Shown: positions 62,571 to 64,000 of the stretch, piece by piece | Position numbering within the stretch: position 1 is the stretch's first letter | Layout of the letters: each line of letters opens with the position of its first letter | Source: Symsagittifera roscoffensis | Taxonomy: Eukaryota; Xenacoelomorpha; Acoela; Convolutidae | Direction of reading: 5' to 3' | DNA length: 64,000 nucleotides | NCBI RefSeq assembly: GCF_963678635.1 | Contig: NC_087063.1 | Span: 17,610,143-17,674,142, forward strand | Position numbers and translations under genes: made by a program | The notes under the pieces: model-generated | Told to the model about the DNA's origin: nothing | What the model saw: the letters and a program-made list of their open reading frames with translations, nothing else | Database searches by the model: none

Positions 62571-63720
62571 GCGGTTGTGGTTCTCACCATTTTCCTTCAA
62601 ATTGAGCCGCGTTCGAGACTAAAAATTTTTTTGCACTTGGAGTATTTGGAATTCATTGCTTTCGGCGGATGTTATATCGGCTTAAAAGATCGTTGAAACA
62701 GCAAAATCAAAGTTAATGCATTTTTGTTTTCGTTGGAGGTCTGAAAACTTTTTATTGGGCACTTTTCTGTCTCAATGGATATCTATCCGAGAAATGTCAG
62801 TCTAGTTACCGCCTGGTAAATTTTTTCATGGTGCTATTTCAACACTGGGCATTTTTTTTGGACCTGTCTTCCTCAAATTGAACATCATTCGCGATATAGA
62901 TTTTTCAATAGTTTTTTTAAACAATTTCAAAATCCGTTTTTCGACTAAGTGGCTTCCTTCTCTTGGTGTGTGCTGTGGGCTATGTGTGTGTGTGTGTGCT
63001 GTATCGCTAATGATGCGAAGCTTTGCTTCGCCTCAGTGTTATAATCTTTTTCACGCAAAAAATAATTGAGTGATATATCAAATTCAAGCCCTTGCAGTCG
63101 TGATTCGGTTATCATTTAAATTTTTCCGAAAAGTTACCTCAGTGTCGAGAAAAACCGTTTGAAAAGCTTCCAAAAGTTAGTTAAATTCATAGAAATTAGA
63201 GTACTTTTTTTCGAAGAAAACAAGTCGTTGATGCCTAAATTACTAATGTTCGAAGCTTTCGTCTAGTTCTTTTCATTGCACCACACATAAACGAAACAAA
63301 GAATTGATTTAAGTTTTGTACACATGAAGTTTTTCTTTCCTTTTTACGCTGATTTTTGTCGTTTTCTTGCTTCTGTTTGCGAAGCACAGATTCGCTTCTA
63401 TTTTCATTAGCGTGTTCAGAATTTTTTCCCTTCTTGCGCAGCATTGGGCCATTCTTGTTATGAATTAGTTTTTGAACTTTGAATGAAAAATAGTTACAAT
63501 GACTCACAGAGATGTACGATGTTCGTCAGAGGTACGAGTTTTCGCAATATTAACTTATTCATTGTTGAATAGTAGTGTGTTCCAACCACTGAAATTGGGG
63601 AGGAAGTTTGTCTTCTGGTGTGTTTTTGATTTAAAAAGCTTTTTCAAGGCAAAATTAGGTATCACAAATAATTATCGGATTGGGTCGAATGATACGTCAT
63701 AGTAAAGTTTTTTGAGTTGC
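62571..63720. repeat. Intron DNA with R2-family blocks
   Basis: R2 blocks are visible at about 63005-63170 (GATGCGAAGCTTTGCTTCGC, GTGATATATCAAATTC, GCAGTCGTGATTCGG) and 63655-63720. A GCGAAGCACAGATTCGC hairpin lies near 63381. No exon is recognised. Confidence 0.5.
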
Positions 63721-63744
63721 GATTCGATGGCATTAAATAATTAA

Positions 63745-64000
63745 ATATACTAGTAATAAGCGTAGTGTATTATTACGAACCTTCTTTTTTTAACTCGCAA
63801 ATAAAAGTGTTCACTTGTTTGAAAATTTCACGTTAGCATTGGAAATTGCATATCATCTGTTCGCAGCTTTATTTGTGGCTGAGTAAGCTTCCGTGGCTGA
63901 GTGGTTAGTGTCTGACACTCTTAGTCTCTAGGTTGCAGGTTCGAATCTCAGACGTAGCAGAATTTTTGCTAATTCGAGGCTTGTTTGTGCTTTTTATTGC
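63745..64000 (+). repeat. Composite tRNA-like repeat, copy cut by the window edge
   Basis: R3 head (TGTATTATTACGAACC at 63768) followed directly by a tRNA-like block at 63887-63960 with TGGCTGAGTGG and GGTTCGAATCT. The middle 450 bp of the long copies is absent here. Confidence 0.7.

Overview
The window is nuclear DNA from an animal, probably a marine invertebrate; the species cannot be fixed from the sequence. It is AT-rich, its genes are split by GT-AG introns with phases that match exon to exon, and it is crowded with animal-type transposable elements: CR1/L2-like and other non-LTR reverse transcriptases, a Penelope-like fragment, a Gypsy-type LTR element, tRNA-derived repeats and terminal-inverted-repeat elements. 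No bacterial gene organisation is present.

Layout. 1-13.3 kb: no host gene recognised. It holds a 14-bp minisatellite (391-1060), a 69-bp triplication (1937-2150), a minus-strand fragment of a Penelope-like element (3464-4018), a decayed reverse transcriptase (about 6600-7600) and AT-rich DNA with dispersed repeats. 13.35-17.48 kb: a complete six-exon gene for a CTDSP/SCP-type HAD phosphatase (488 aa) with an unusually long Ser/Thr/Asn-rich tail. 17.5-22.1 kb: its 3' flank. 22.1-61.3 kb and beyond: the 5' two thirds of an SHPRH-like SNF2/PHD ubiquitin-ligase gene on the plus strand. Twelve phase-consistent exons (about 990 residues) are placed, plus a probable first exon; the RING and helicase C domains should lie past the right edge.

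The SHPRH introns carry most of the mobile DNA. Two young, near-identical CR1/L2-like copies lie in opposite orientation (22399-24279 plus, 30922-33083 minus). A full-length, apparently intact 7.4-kb Gypsy element with identical 279-bp LTRs and a 5-bp target duplication sits at 39125-46530. A 0.5-0.9 kb duplicate of the CTDSP intron 3/exon 4 region is at about 34900-35783. Several short TIR elements and many copies of composite tRNA-like repeats fill the rest. A small antisense two-exon membrane-protein gene (57486-58447), resembling the second repeat of TMEM175 channels, is nested in the last large intron.

Most notable: a candidate antizyme-like +1 shift site (UCC-stop-U) joining gag and pol in the Gypsy element; a gag start codon that spans the LTR/primer-binding-site junction; a hydrophobic segment between RNase H and integrase; the CR1-like copy fused in frame to the SHPRH first exon and supplying the next splice acceptor at its 3' end; and short TIR elements whose insertion can be proved from repeat copies lacking them.
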